Source: Planctomycetota bacterium (GTDB taxonomy: Bacteria; Planctomycetota; GCA-002687715). From it: a DNA stretch of 26,731 bases. The stretch is taken from NCBI GenBank assembly GCA_013213915.1, contig JABSRK010000013.1, positions 1-26,731 on the forward strand, in the 5' to 3' direction. A program made the position numbers and the translations under genes. A model generated the notes under the pieces. The model worked only from the letters and a program-made list of their open reading frames with translations, made no database searches and was not told the DNA's origin. Numbering within the stretch: position 1 is the stretch's first letter; every line of letters starts with the position of its first letter. Of this stretch, positions 1 to 8,800 are shown in pieces.

Positions 1-485
1 CCACGACGACCACGACTCCGGCGTTCGTTTCGTCCCCTTCGATCGGGTCGCTCAGACGGCGCGGCCCCCACGTTCGTGAGCGTGTAGTCGGCCAGCGCAC
101 ACCGCCACTTCTGGCGGAACGCGCTGAACGTGAGCGTCCCGCCCTCGAACGTGATCCTCTCGAACGGCAGCTTGCTCCCCTCGCATGTCTTCCCTGTCAC
201 CTTGGCGAGCACTTCCGCGAGCCGCCCGTGATCAAATGCCGGACCACGCTTCCCCGACGGTGCGTCCACGAGGATGAACTCCGACGCCCCCCCGGGCAGC
301 CGGTTCCGATACCAGAACCGCGTCCCTTCGGCGATCCAGATCGGCTGAGCGCGCGCGCGGTACGTCTTGTTCTGCCAGCGACGCCGCAGGCCATCGGCGC
401 GCTCATAGTCGGCGCGGCTGCCCTGTGCCAACGCGGCTGAAGCGAAGAGAATGGACAACGCCAGGGTCGTTATCGTGCGGATCAT
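1..485 (-). CDS. S9 family peptidase (dipeptidyl-peptidase IV-like), N-terminal part, runs off the left edge
   Basis: A reading frame stays open from an ATG at 485 to the left edge (161 codons, no stop), so only the N-terminus is present. Residues 1-20 form a Sec signal peptide ending ASAALAQ. The mature start contains DYERADGLRRRW, then FWYRNRLPGG, FILVD and PAFDHGRLAEVL. This succession is typical of the beta-propeller N-terminal part of planctomycete S9 (DPP-IV/prolyl oligopeptidase) enzymes, which are exported and cleave peptides with a C-terminal alpha/beta-hydrolase domain. That catalytic domain lies outside the window, so the Ser-Asp-His triad cannot be checked. No strong Shine-Dalgarno is visible before the ATG. 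The gene runs the same way as the tRNA upstream of it. Family assignment is by recognition of the N-terminal motifs; exact substrate specificity is unknown. Confidence 0.7.
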   Translation of the reverse strand, partial: MIRTITTLALSILFASAALAQGSRADYERADGLRRRWQNKTYRARAQPIWIAEGTRFWYRNRLPGGASEFILVDAPSGKRGPAFDHGRLAEVLAKVTGKTCEGSKLPFERITFEGGTLTFSAFRQKWRCALADYTLTNVGAAPSERPDRRGRNERRSRGRR

Positions 486-525
486 CCGCGCAGGCTACAC
501 GCTAGCCGCCACAGATGGATTGGAG

Positions 526-548
526 AGCGCCGCTTCTGAAGCGGCGCT
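526..548. repeat. Perfect 10-bp palindromic element with 3-nt loop
   Basis: AGCGCCGCTT (526-535), loop CTG, then AAGCGGCGCT (539-548): a perfect 10-bp inverted repeat between the S9 peptidase start and the 3' end of tRNA-Met. No T-run follows on either strand, so it is not an obvious intrinsic terminator. It may be a REP-like dispersed intergenic element or an RNA-processing hairpin downstream of the tRNA. I saw no second copy in this window. Confidence 0.55.
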
Positions 549-591
549 ACCAGGGAGATCCGGTCACGGCGAGACGCGGACCTGGGAAAAG

Positions 592-665
592 TAGCGGTGG
601 ATGGACTTGAACCATCGACCTGAGGTTTATGAATCCTCCGCTCTAACCAGCTGAGCTACACCGCC
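592..665 (-). tRNA. tRNA-Met (anticodon CAT)
   Basis: On the minus strand a 74-nt cloverleaf can be read. The acceptor stem GGCGGTG pairs with CACCGCT, with A as discriminator. The D-arm contains GCTCAGCTGGTTAGAGC. The anticodon loop is TTCATAA with CAT at 629-631, and the T-arm loop contains GGTTCAAGTCC. CCA is not encoded. The closing pair of the anticodon stem is an A-A mismatch (GAGGA/ACCTC), which is unusual for elongator tRNA-Met, where this position normally pairs. It lacks the features of initiator tRNA (the first acceptor pair is G-T and the anticodon stem lacks three G-C pairs), so elongator Met is favoured; a lysidine-modified tRNA-Ile2 is the alternative. Confidence 0.9.
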
Positions 666-1028
666 AGGACCGTCGTGATACCAGTGGGTTAAAGGGCGGT
701 CAAGAAGCGGGGTAAAGCCGCGCGGGAACACCTGTAATGTCACTCGCGGAGATGATCGATATATGAAAAGCAAAGAGGACGCGGCTCGGGGCCCAGTGCT
801 GCCGGGTCGTGGGCGTCCGGTATCTCGCCCACCCGATCGTGAAAGACTTCCATTCCCTTCCCCACTACGCCTGAACCGGGATATCGGACCATACTCCCCC
901 GAGGGGGGCCGCAGCAGTCGCTGCGGCCCCCCTTTCTTTTTGACGTGGGGTGCGCATATCCGCGTGATGTTGGCTCTCCAAACTCGCTACACTCGTTGAT
1001 TCCCCTAGTGCAGTCGGAGGCAGCAAAA
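666..1028. other. 363-bp intergenic stretch with an orphan plus-strand terminator
   Basis: Between tRNA-Met (-) and the secreted protein gene at 1029 (+) I see no credible gene. The open frames here run straight through the terminator at 903-941 and have out-of-frame composition. The stretch must carry the tRNA promoter (reading left) and the promoter and 5' leader of the secreted protein gene (reading right). GGAGG at 1016-1020, 8 nt before the ATG at 1029, sets that start. Confidence 0.6.
903..941 (+). terminator. Strong intrinsic terminator without an upstream plus-strand gene
   Basis: GGGGGGCCGCAGC (903-915), loop AGTC, GCTGCGGCCCCCC (920-932), then TTTCTTTTT (933-941): a perfect 13-bp GC-rich stem and U-tract on the plus strand. 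No plus-strand CDS or tRNA precedes it. It either ends an unannotated small RNA transcribed from about 700-900 or acts as a leader attenuator for the secreted protein gene starting 88 nt downstream. Confidence 0.85.
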
Positions 1029-1679
1029 ATGAGATCCGCTTCGCTTTTCGCATGTGTTCTCACCCTGACCCTCTCCGCGCGGGCACAGATCACACCGACC
1101 GCGATCTTCCCCTCCCAGGGGACCCAGCAGAACACCCCCGGCGCGACTCTCACCGCAAGTGGGACGCTCCAGGCGCCCGGAAACATCCCCTCGGCGAACC
1201 TGTCCATCCTTGCAGCGGGCAGCCCGTCAACGACCGTCTGCCACCAGTCGTTCGGCTCAACCACGTTTCCTTTCCCGGGCAACTGGAACCTCACTGGTCA
1301 AGTAACCGGCGCCCCCGGCAGTCCGATCGCAGTCGCGTTCGAGGTCATGCCCGGGAGCTTCTTCTGCGGCGGGTTCGCTGGCACGCCCTGCATGACGGGG
1401 CCACTCCTGTTCGCGTCGACGCCGAGCACGCTTGGCATCCTGCACCTGACACCGAACATGCAGATCCTCCTCGACGGCATCTGGAACACAGCCCCGGGCG
1501 CTAGCCTCGACGCAAACGGGATCTTCGCGCTCGCGGGTACCGGCCCTATCGACACCGTGACCAACGGCGGAGTGGAACAGCACTTCGCTGTCCAGGCAGC
1601 CGTCGCGGACCCGACGGCCCCAAGCGGGGTGTCGTTGACCGCGTGCATGACCGTGGCGCAGTGGGTCTTCTGGCTGTAG
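1029..1679 (+). CDS. Secreted hypothetical protein (216 aa)
   Basis: The ATG at 1029 is preceded by GGAGG (1016-1020) at 8-nt spacing and starts a Sec signal peptide (residues 1-18, MRSASLFACVLTLTLSARA). A longer in-frame start at 945 is rejected because its extra 28 residues hide the signal peptide and have no ribosome site. The mature protein is low in charge and rich in Gly, Pro, Thr, Ala and Ser, with predicted beta-rich stretches. It ends in a segment reading AVQAAVADPTAPSGVSLTAC, a type of ending seen in planctomycete secreted proteins of unknown function. There are six cysteines in the mature part, which may form disulfides. No catalytic motif was recognised. It is convergent with the HEAT protein gene, with a 57-bp gap and no clear terminator between them. 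Confidence 0.75.
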   Translation: MRSASLFACVLTLTLSARAQITPTAIFPSQGTQQNTPGATLTASGTLQAPGNIPSANLSILAAGSPSTTVCHQSFGSTTFPFPGNWNLTGQVTGAPGSPIAVAFEVMPGSFFCGGFAGTPCMTGPLLFASTPSTLGILHLTPNMQILLDGIWNTAPGASLDANGIFALAGTGPIDTVTNGGVEQHFAVQAAVADPTAPSGVSLTACMTVAQWVFWL

Positions 1680-1736
1680 GCCTGCAGGAAACCGCAGTCA
1701 CCGCGTCGCCTTGGACGCTAAACCCGGCCCGAACGC

Positions 1737-3134
1737 TCAGCCGCCGCGACGGCCGCCGCGACCGCCGCCGCGACCCCCACCGGACCGGCCTCCTCGCCCG
1801 CCACCGCGCCTGCGCCCGTTATCGTCTACCAAGGCCTCAAGATCACCTTCGTAGAGATTGTTGTCCGGCAGCAGGTCGTAGACGTACGTCTCCGGGTCCT
1901 CGTCGGCCTCATAATCCGGGCCACCGAAAGCAGCCAGTGCCCACTCGCACGCCGACTTGGGCATGCCCTTCTCCCCCGGCAAACGGCGCTTCAAGGTCTT
2001 CGCATACTCCGAGAGCACGAGGCTCCCGACGGCCACGAACGCCGCCGTGCGCACGTTCTTGTTGCTGTTGGTCAAGAGTCGCTTGATCGCCTTCTTGAGC
2101 GCGGGGGTCGTATCGAGATTGCTGACCAGATAGAGCGCGACGACGAGGTCCAATTCCGCGCGACGTTTCATGACCGAGGCCAGGTTCTTTTCGAGCGTCG
2201 CGACGTCCTCGCACGTCGCCACCAACGCGCGCAACAGGTGCGATCGAACCCGATCCTGTTTCTCGCGTTTGAGCGCCTTTTCCAGATGCGAAATGCTGTC
2301 CGCCATTCCCACCTTGCCGGTCGCGACCGCGGCGTGAACCCGGGTCTTGAGGTCCTTGGCCTTCAGGAGTTCATGGAGACGGGTGAGGACCTTCGCGTTC
2401 GCACGCACGCCCATGGTGAAGATGGCCTCGTGGCGTTGTTCGCTCGCGACGTTGCGCCGGGTGCGCTTGACGAGGAACTCGCTGATCCGAGGATCGTCCA
2501 GCGCCGCCAGAAACGTCAACGCTGGACGGCGGATCGACTTGTCCTTGTCCGTCGCCCTGGCGATAAACTCCGAAACCCGGTCCCGATGCTCCTTGACCGC
2601 CTCGCCTGCGCCCTCCGGTTTGTGGAACGCGAGTGCCATCTCCATCTTCTGCCGCAACTCTGCCTTCGGCAGCATCCACACGTGCCGGAGCAGGATCGTC
2701 TTGCCGTCTGGCGCGACAAACACGAATTGCGGGCAAGAGACCTTTGATGCCTCGAGGAGCCGCGTCCGCGCGTCCCGTTCGACGCGCGCGATCTCGGCGG
2801 GGGACACGGATCCGAGATCCACGCTCACATCCCCCTTGGTCCCGTCGAAACGGACGCCCTTCTGCTTCTCCTTGAGACCAGGACACGCGGCAACACAGAC
2901 GAAGTGACGGCTGAGCGCGATGAGCTTGCTGTCCCTGAAGTGCCCGCGCATAACCTGCTCGTTGGCAGGCTCTCCCTTCAGAACGAACGCGACCATCAAT
3001 GGCTTGTCCTGCTCGGCGGCCAGCTTCAGCGCACCGTCCCAGTCGGGCTGCCACGCGATGCCGGGGGGCAGCGTAGGGGCCTGGGCGCAAGCCAGAGCGG
3101 TAAGGCACGTAAGGGCGAAGAGGGTTCTGTGCAT
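1737..3134 (-). CDS. Secreted thioredoxin-fold / HEAT-repeat protein with Arg-Gly-rich tail (465 aa)
   Basis: The ATG at 3134 starts a signal peptide (about residues 1-18, MHRTLFALTCLTALACAQ). An upstream start at 3185 only adds residues that bury it. Residues about 25-160 resemble a thioredoxin-like domain: WQPDWDGALKLAAEQDKPLMV, then a helix and FVCVAACPG. The usual CxxC redox site is replaced by KGEPANE, so thiol-disulfide chemistry there is unlikely. Residues about 190-410 are alpha-helical HEAT-like repeats (for example RVHAAVATGKVGMADSISHL and VRTAAFVAVGSLVL), a protein-interaction scaffold. After an acidic linker the last 26 residues are almost only Gly and Arg. No promoter is obvious. 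It lies 130 bp downstream of fbaB on the same strand and may be read from its own promoter. Confidence 0.8.
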   Translation of the reverse strand: MHRTLFALTCLTALACAQAPTLPPGIAWQPDWDGALKLAAEQDKPLMVAFVLKGEPANEQVMRGHFRDSKLIALSRHFVCVAACPGLKEKQKGVRFDGTKGDVSVDLGSVSPAEIARVERDARTRLLEASKVSCPQFVFVAPDGKTILLRHVWMLPKAELRQKMEMALAFHKPEGAGEAVKEHRDRVSEFIARATDKDKSIRRPALTFLAALDDPRISEFLVKRTRRNVASEQRHEAIFTMGVRANAKVLTRLHELLKAKDLKTRVHAAVATGKVGMADSISHLEKALKREKQDRVRSHLLRALVATCEDVATLEKNLASVMKRRAELDLVVALYLVSNLDTTPALKKAIKRLLTNSNKNVRTAAFVAVGSLVLSEYAKTLKRRLPGEKGMPKSACEWALAAFGGPDYEADEDPETYVYDLLPDNNLYEGDLEALVDDNGRRRGGGRGGRSGGGRGGGRGGRRGG

Positions 3135-3154
3135 GGTGGAACTCGCTGGGTTAT

Positions 3155-3176
3155 CCGGTGAGGAGCAGTCCTCCGG
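3155..3176 (-). promoter_or_regulatory. Hairpin in the 5' leader of the HEAT protein gene
   Basis: CCGG-T-GAGGA (3155-3164), loop GCAG, TCCTC-CGG (3169-3176) forms an 8-bp stem with one bulge about 20 nt upstream of the ATG at 3134. That ATG lacks a clear Shine-Dalgarno. The hairpin could affect translation or be incidental in GC-rich DNA. Confidence 0.35.
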
Positions 3177-3264
3177 TACCCCCAACCAAGCGGTCGCGGA
3201 GCCCTTTCAGCCTAAACGACCCTTTCGGCCTCGTCCCGAGCGACCTGCCTGCCGGGGGCACGAA

Positions 3265-4314
3265 TCAGGCGATGGTGACATCCTGACTGAGATAAACGTC
3301 CTGTATGGCGTTCAAGAGCTCGATGCCGTCGGCCTGCGGCTTCTGGAATGCCTTCCGGCCCGAGATGAGGCCGGTACCGCCCGCGCGCTTGTTGACGACG
3401 GCCGTCACGACGGCCTGCTGGAGGTCATTCTCCCCCGATGCGCCTCCCGAGTTGATCAGGCCGACGCGCCCCATGTAGCAATTGGCCACCTGGTAGCGGG
3501 TGAGATCGATGGGGTTGTCCGAGCTCATCTCGTCATACACCTTCTCGTGCGTCTTCCCGAAGTTCAGCGCCTTGTATCCGCCGTTGTTCTCGGGCAGCTT
3601 CTGCTTGACGATGTCCGCGCCGATAGTGGCGCCAAGGTGGTTTGCCTGCCCGGTCACGTCGGCGGCCGCGTGATAATCGACGCCGTCTTTCTTGAAACCG
3701 GAGTTGCGCAGGTAGCACCACAGAACGGTGAACATGCCGAGGTCGTGCGCGGTCTCGAAGATCTCCTGCGTCTCCTGCAGTTGCCGTGTGGCCTCATCCG
3801 AACCCCAGTAGATCGTCGCGCCAACGCCGATGCACCCCATGTCGAACGCCTGCTTCACGGAAGCGTACGGCACCTGGTCGAACTTGCTCGGATAGGTCAA
3901 CAGTTCGTTGTGGTTGATCTTCAGGATGAACGGGATCTTGTGCGCATAGCGACGCGCGACCGACGCTAGTACGCCGTAGGTTGTCGCAACGGCGTTGCAT
4001 CCACCCTCTATGGCGAGTTCGCAGATTCCCGACGGGTCGAAGAAGTCGGGGTTCGGTGCGAAGGACGCGCCGGCCGAATGCTCGATCCCCTGGTCGACGG
4101 GCAGGATACTGACGTACCCCGTGCCCGCGAGACGACCGCTGCCGAACAGCAGGCCGAGGTTGCGCATGACCGCGGCGTTGCGATCGGTTTCCTTGACGAC
4201 GCGATCGATGAAGTCCGGCCCGGGGAGATGGAGACGATCTCGCGGGATCGTCTTGCACTCGTGGGTCAGTAGACTTCGGTGATCGCCGAGGACGTCCTCG
4301 ATCTGGTTGATCAT
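3265..4314 (-). CDS. fbaB: Class I fructose-bisphosphate aldolase, FbaB/DhnA type
   Basis: This 349-aa protein has the length of E. coli FbaB (about 350 aa). It should reversibly cleave fructose-1,6-bisphosphate to dihydroxyacetone phosphate and glyceraldehyde-3-phosphate in the cytoplasm by Schiff-base chemistry. Recognised family blocks are [12 protein letters not shown] (69-80), [11 protein letters not shown] (129-139), [13 protein letters not shown] (160-172), [10 protein letters not shown] (232-241) and NSGGASGE near the phosphate-binding end. Lys237 in ADIVK is the expected Schiff-base lysine. The start ATG (4314-4312) overlaps the stop TGA of the upstream cytochrome gene (ATGA), with GGAG just upstream, so the two are translationally coupled. 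No terminator is visible after the stop. Pairing of a glycolytic/gluconeogenic enzyme with a multiheme cytochrome is unusual. Confidence 0.95.
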   Translation of the reverse strand: MINQIEDVLGDHRSLLTHECKTIPRDRLHLPGPDFIDRVVKETDRNAAVMRNLGLLFGSGRLAGTGYVSILPVDQGIEHSAGASFAPNPDFFDPSGICELAIEGGCNAVATTYGVLASVARRYAHKIPFILKINHNELLTYPSKFDQVPYASVKQAFDMGCIGVGATIYWGSDEATRQLQETQEIFETAHDLGMFTVLWCYLRNSGFKKDGVDYHAAADVTGQANHLGATIGADIVKQKLPENNGGYKALNFGKTHEKVYDEMSSDNPIDLTRYQVANCYMGRVGLINSGGASGENDLQQAVVTAVVNKRAGGTGLISGRKAFQKPQADGIELLNAIQDVYLSQDVTIA

Positions 4315-5363
4315 CTCTTGGTCTCCGCCTCTTGAATGGGCTGTCTAACGTCTTCGGGCCGACCCTCCGTTTTCGTCATGACCTGGACAAGAGTGGCTCG
4401 AGCCGTCTCGGCGCCGACAACCGCCGCAAATTCGACCGTCGTCGTCCCGCTCGGAGCGAGAGCCTCGCCCTGCTGGAAGGTGTATTTCCTGGTCTCTCTC
4501 GAGACCTCCTGACCGCTCCCATCGCTTTGAACGACGGTCAACACGACCTCCCGATGAGTCGTGCACGGGAGGCTATGCCCGGTCTTGGGGGTTATCGAAG
4601 CGACTACCTTCTCGCCCTCAAAGACAACCGCGAGATCCGCGCAGCCCTTGACGATCTCGCCCCGGCGCGCCCCCGTGAAGCTGTGCATCCGGACCGGCTG
4701 GACCCCGATCAGGAACTTCATCTTGAGGCTCTTCTTGGTGACCAGCTTCCGCTCGACCATGGGCATGTGGCACGACTGACAGGTCTTGCCGTCCTTTGAC
4801 CACGCCTTGCCATCGAGGTAGCTGGTCATCTGGTCGTGCTCCTTGCGCGCCTCCGGCTGTCCGTGGCACGAGAAACACATAGTCGACGAGCGATAGACGG
4901 CCTCCCCCTCGACACCGCCGTGCCCCTGGCTGTGGAAAGGACCGAAGTAGACGTTTCCCAGCATGTGGCAAGTCACGCAGTTGACGCCGAGGTCACGGTC
5001 CTTGTTGCGAGCCGCCGGGATCTCTCCCATCTCCTTATGCCACAGCGCACGCGGTGCGTGGCAGCGGGCGCAGCTCGCGCCCTTGTCGTCGAGCTTGCTG
5101 ATCTCCGCCTGGAAGACCGGGTCGGTCCAACTCTTCGCGTGCTGCGTGCCGGTCCATTCGGCGTGGACATCGGCGTGGCACTTCTTGCAGTCGTTGTTCA
5201 GACGCTTGAGGTTCTTGCGTTCGGGAGGGAGTTCCTCCTGCAGGCGGCAGTCTTCGGGCCGACCTTGCGGGAGCGAGACACTCCTGGAAACGCCGGAATC
5301 CCAGCCCACCAACGAGAGCGGGATCAAGCAGCCAAAGGCGAAGACGACCAGGGCTACGCGCAT
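4311..5363 (-). CDS. Exported five-heme cytochrome c (cytochrome c554-like)
   Basis: The chosen ATG at 5363 has GAGG 8 nt upstream and starts a hydrophobic signal sequence (residues 1-20). The open frame continues to 5657, but that part is not protein-like. The 350-aa product has five CxxCH heme-binding motifs at residues 59-63 (CKKCH), 98-102 (CARCH), 129-133 (CVTCH), 163-167 (CFSCH) and 195-199 (CQSCH), the last followed by MPMVER. Extra histidines (H66, H75, H109, H144, H148) could be distal ligands. This arrangement fits periplasmic cytochrome c554/c'-like electron carriers. Residues about 230-330 form a beta-rich C-terminal domain with [11 protein letters not shown], similar to the GHxLP segment after the hemes in related multiheme proteins. 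It is the first gene of a two-gene operon with fbaB. The redox partner and substrate are unknown. Confidence 0.88.
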   Translation of the reverse strand: MRVALVVFAFGCLIPLSLVGWDSGVSRSVSLPQGRPEDCRLQEELPPERKNLKRLNNDCKKCHADVHAEWTGTQHAKSWTDPVFQAEISKLDDKGASCARCHAPRALWHKEMGEIPAARNKDRDLGVNCVTCHMLGNVYFGPFHSQGHGGVEGEAVYRSSTMCFSCHGQPEARKEHDQMTSYLDGKAWSKDGKTCQSCHMPMVERKLVTKKSLKMKFLIGVQPVRMHSFTGARRGEIVKGCADLAVVFEGEKVVASITPKTGHSLPCTTHREVVLTVVQSDGSGQEVSRETRKYTFQQGEALAPSGTTTVEFAAVVGAETARATLVQVMTKTEGRPEDVRQPIQEAETKR

Positions 5364-5382
5364 GAGGCGATCCTCAGGAACC

Positions 5383-5406
5383 GGGAGCGCTCCAAACGGC
5401 GCTCCC
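5383..5406 (-). promoter_or_regulatory. 8-bp hairpin in the leader of the cytochrome-fbaB operon
   Basis: GGGAGCGC (5383-5390) and GCGCTCCC (5399-5406) form a perfect 8-bp stem with an 8-nt loop. It lies only about 20 nt upstream of the cytochrome ATG and just 5' of its Shine-Dalgarno. It could influence mRNA stability or ribosome access. There is no U-tract, so it is not a terminator. Confidence 0.4.
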
Positions 5407-5535
5407 CCCAAGTCCCCTCCGGGCGGGCTTCTCGGAGGACGAGCCTGGGTGCGGTGGAGGGAACAGAGGAATGGGTCAAAGGGCTTCCTTCGGCGGCGGA
5501 GGCTGAACTGTAGCAACGGCCCCCAGGAGGTCAAC

Positions 5536-5573
5536 GCGCGCCATAACCCATTGATTGTCAATAGCATGCGCGC
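5536..5573. promoter_or_regulatory. Nested dyad, possible operator in the divergent region
   Basis: The core ATTGA-TTG-TCAAT (5550-5562) is a 5-bp inverted repeat around a 3-bp centre, flanked by outer GCGCGC blocks at 5536-5541 and 5568-5573. It sits between two divergent operons in otherwise GC-rich DNA. Its minus-strand half reads TTGACA, but no matching -10 is seen. An operator role is inference from symmetry and position only. Confidence 0.35.
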
Positions 5574-5801
5574 TCCAGAGGGGGCCCAGTGATCCACGGT
5601 GTCGCGGCGCGCCCACGGCACCTGCCGCCCGCACGGAAACCCCTTATCAGCCTGCAATTGGGTTCAATTTCCGACCCCGCGATCCAGTACGATAGACAGC
5701 GGGGTGTGCCGTCGTGGCTCCAGGTCCCTTCGGGACCGGCCACGTCGCACGCACGGGCTCTCCCAGGTCCGGGTGCGTCATCCCCGCCGATACCTCATCA
5801 C

Positions 5802-8800
5802 ATGAAGGGCTTTGGATCCCCCAGGTCCGAGCGGCAAGCACCCTGCCGTCGCTCGGGCGCCATGGCGTTGCTCGCTGCCTGCGCGCTGACGGTGGGGGTC
5901 CGTGCGCAGCACCCGAACGACTCGCCCCTTCCACCCCTTCAGCCAGACCTGGCACGGTTTGCATCGGCGAAACCCGCCGACCGCGACGCTATCGTCGAGG
6001 CCCGCCGATACACCCTCGTGGACGGCTTCCGACGTCTGCTCCGGGTGGCCGTCAGCGAATGCACGGGACAACCCGATACCCTCGTGCCAGGCGACGCGGG
6101 AGCACTCGTTCGCGACTTCGCTTCGCGCTCCGAACGCATCCTCGGCAACGACGCACTGTCGGTAGACGCGCGCACGGTGCTCAACCTCTCGGACCGGGCG
6201 CTCGGCAACCGGGCGCGCCTGTTCACGGCGTTCTACCGCGAATTCCGGAAATTCCGCGCCATCCATCCGATGCCAGCGGGCCGTGTGGAGGCGAGCCTCC
6301 AACCCCTCCGGAAGATCGTCGAGCAGATGCGGTCTTTCTCCCGGAAGCATGAGGACCGAGATCTCCTACGCTTCGCCCACGCCGTACGCGTGATCCTCGA
6401 CAACCAGAACAACCAGGGCAGGACCCGGGCGGAACGAGTGAAGGCCCGCACTCACATCGAGGAGCTCGCCGCGTGTCTCACCGAACACGGGTTCGATAAG
6501 GACGTCCGATACTTTGTCGCCGAGCGCGACCTCGCGCATTCCTATCTGAAAGACGCCGAGACAGAGAAGGCGGGCGCCGCATTACGCGCCGCGCGGGCAT
6601 GCGTCGACCTCGAAGGCATTGACTCGGTGCTGCGGGCCGACCTGCTCTCGCTCGAGATCGAGTACTACAAGAACCGCTCGTACCTCCAGGCTGCGCGGGA
6701 CGCCGCCGCCACACTTGAACGCTTGATTCCGATCATCGAGCAGGGTGTTTCAGCCATGCCGGCCCAGGATCTGCGATCGGATCGCCGGGCCCAAATCGGG
6801 TCCTGGTACGTCCAGGTCGCGTTCGTCCGCATCGCCAACGGCCACCTGGAGCCGGGGCACGACCTGCTGATCCGCGCGCTGGATCGCCCGGGCGTGGCGG
6901 AGGACGACGCCGCGCAGATGCTGATCCTCCTCGCACAGGTGAAGGAGACCCTCGGCGACTACTCCGAAGGCGTTCGCGTGGCGCAGCGCGCACTCGCCCG
7001 CGCCCGAAATCCGGGTCTCGAGTGGCAGGCCCGCCTGCACGAGGCTGCGTGCCAGGCCCTGCGCGGACGCGTGGGTGACGCGCGCAAGGCGCTGGTCGCG
7101 ACCGCCAAGCTCGACCGAGAACTCGTTCCCGCGAGGGACCTCGCACGGTTGCAAAGCCGCGACGCACTCGTGCACGCGCTGGTCCGCAAGCTGGACGGTG
7201 ACCTTGAAGGCGCCCTCGACGCCTGCGCGCGGGCGCTCCGCTCCGTCGCCAAGGACCAGGCTTCGATCGACCGGGTGCGTGCGTTGTGGTTCAAGAGCGC
7301 CATCCTGTTGGAGGTCGGGGAAGAAGATGAAGCTCTGGAGGCTGCGTTCGATGCGCGCGAGCACGCCAAAGCAGCCCGCGTCAATCCGCGCTGGCAGATG
7401 TTTGTGTCGGACCTTGGTATTGCCGACATCCTGCTGAGCTGCGGACGCCCTGGCGAGGCCCTCGAACGCCTCGATAACGCCCTGCGCGAAGGTGGCGCTT
7501 TCCTGCGAGCACAGCCGGCGTTGCGAGGCGAAGGTCGGCGGCTGCGCGCAGAGTCTGCGTGGCGCTCCGTCGACGATCCTCACCGAAACCCCAAACGCAC
7601 TCAGGCGCTCCTGGACGATCTGGAAGACGCCATCATCGACCTGAAGAAAAACGGCCGCGGCCATTTCGGCCGCTTACGCGTCGCAGCTGAGACGCTGCGC
7701 GCATATGAGCTCGTTCTCGAGATATCCCTGGCGACGGCGAACACCAGCTCCGCGTACGAGGTCGTCGAGAACGCGCGCGCGTATCACCGGAGCCTCGACC
7801 GTCCTGACCGCGCAGCGAAGGCGCTGGCGTGGGCCGAAGTAGATGCGAGCATGGAAGCGATTCTCGCGCGTGCGGCCGAAGCATCCGGCGATCCCGAGAC
7901 CGCACTCCATCACTACTCGAGGGCAGCGCGGCTCGAGAGTCGCCTGCGCGCAGGATTGCGCTGGCGCGCTCCGGATGGCCTGTCCGCCCGGTTCGAAGCC
8001 ATCCACGACCGCATGGCATACCTGCACCTTCAGGCCGCGCGGGCCCACGGATCTCCCGCGCGCGCTCGGCAGGCGCTGCTGTTCCTCGAGGCAAATCGCG
8101 CGCGCAGTCTGCGCACCCTCATGGCCGCCGCGGAAGCGCGTATGGCCGCGCGCAAGGGACCCGGCGAGGACGTCGGGCTGCTCCGGCCACGCAAACTCGA
8201 TGGGGACGGTCTCGACGCGCTCCTCGTCGAAGGGCGCACGGTGCTCGTCTATGCGCTGACGGGTCGCGGGTGCTACGTCTTCGGTCTCCAGGGGGAGCAC
8301 GCGGAAATCCACAAGATGTCCCTCGACCGCAAGGGGCTCGAGCGGCAGGTGCACTCACTCCTCTCGAACCTCCAGGGCGAACCGAATGCTTACAAGGCCG
8401 GCGCGGCCATCGATTTCGGTCACCGGTTGTGGCGTGAACTCATCGGGCCGGTCTCCCACCTCGTACGGGACGCGACCGAACTGGTCATCGTTCCAGACGG
8501 CGTCCTGAACGGGCTGCCGTTCGGAGCGCTCATCGAACGGCCAGTTGCGACACCGGCCGACGGACACGACCTGTCCAAGGTCCCGTTCCTTTCCGCCCAT
8601 CCAGGCCTCGAAGCGCTAACCGTCGCGCCGAGTCTTGCGACGTTGGCGCTGCTTGGGGAGCGCCCACCGGCGAAGCCCGAACGGTCCATACTCCTGGTCG
8701 GCGACCCGAACCTCCGCGACAAAAACCTCACGCCGCTCCCCCACGCACGCAAGGAGATCGAGATCATCGCCGGGCTGAGCGACAAGGCAACGGTCCTCGT

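Larger units (their letters stand above)
5364..5801. other. 438-bp divergent intergenic region between the cytochrome operon and the CHAT operon
   Basis: No credible gene lies here. The frames that cross it are N-terminal overhangs of the flanking genes with non-protein-like composition. It contains a hairpin next to the cytochrome start (5383-5406), a second inverted repeat CCTCCG/CGGAGG (5416-5421 and 5433-5438), a nested dyad (5536-5573) and a possible plus-strand -10 box TACGAT at 5688-5693 without a convincing -35. It must hold promoters for both directions. Confidence 0.55.

Noticed and set aside
740..1294. 184-codon minus-strand open frame
   Set aside because: It runs through the terminator at 903-941 and opposite the signal-peptide gene at 1029; composition is not protein-like and no ribosome site fits.
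3202..3230. Near-repeat CCCTTTCAGCC / CCCTTTCGGCC, 18 bp apart
   Set aside because: Only two 11-bp copies in a leader region; too short to call a repeat or operator without more support.
5364..5657. N-terminal extension of the cytochrome gene to 5657
   Set aside because: The extra residues are Arg/Pro-rich noise; the ATG at 5363 has a Shine-Dalgarno and a signal sequence.
5688..5693. TACGAT as a plus-strand -10 for the CHAT operon
   Set aside because: No -35 at proper spacing; kept only as a note in the intergenic entry.
5589..5801. N-terminal extension of the CHAT gene to 5589
   Set aside because: The extra 71 residues are not protein-like and would bury the signal peptide.
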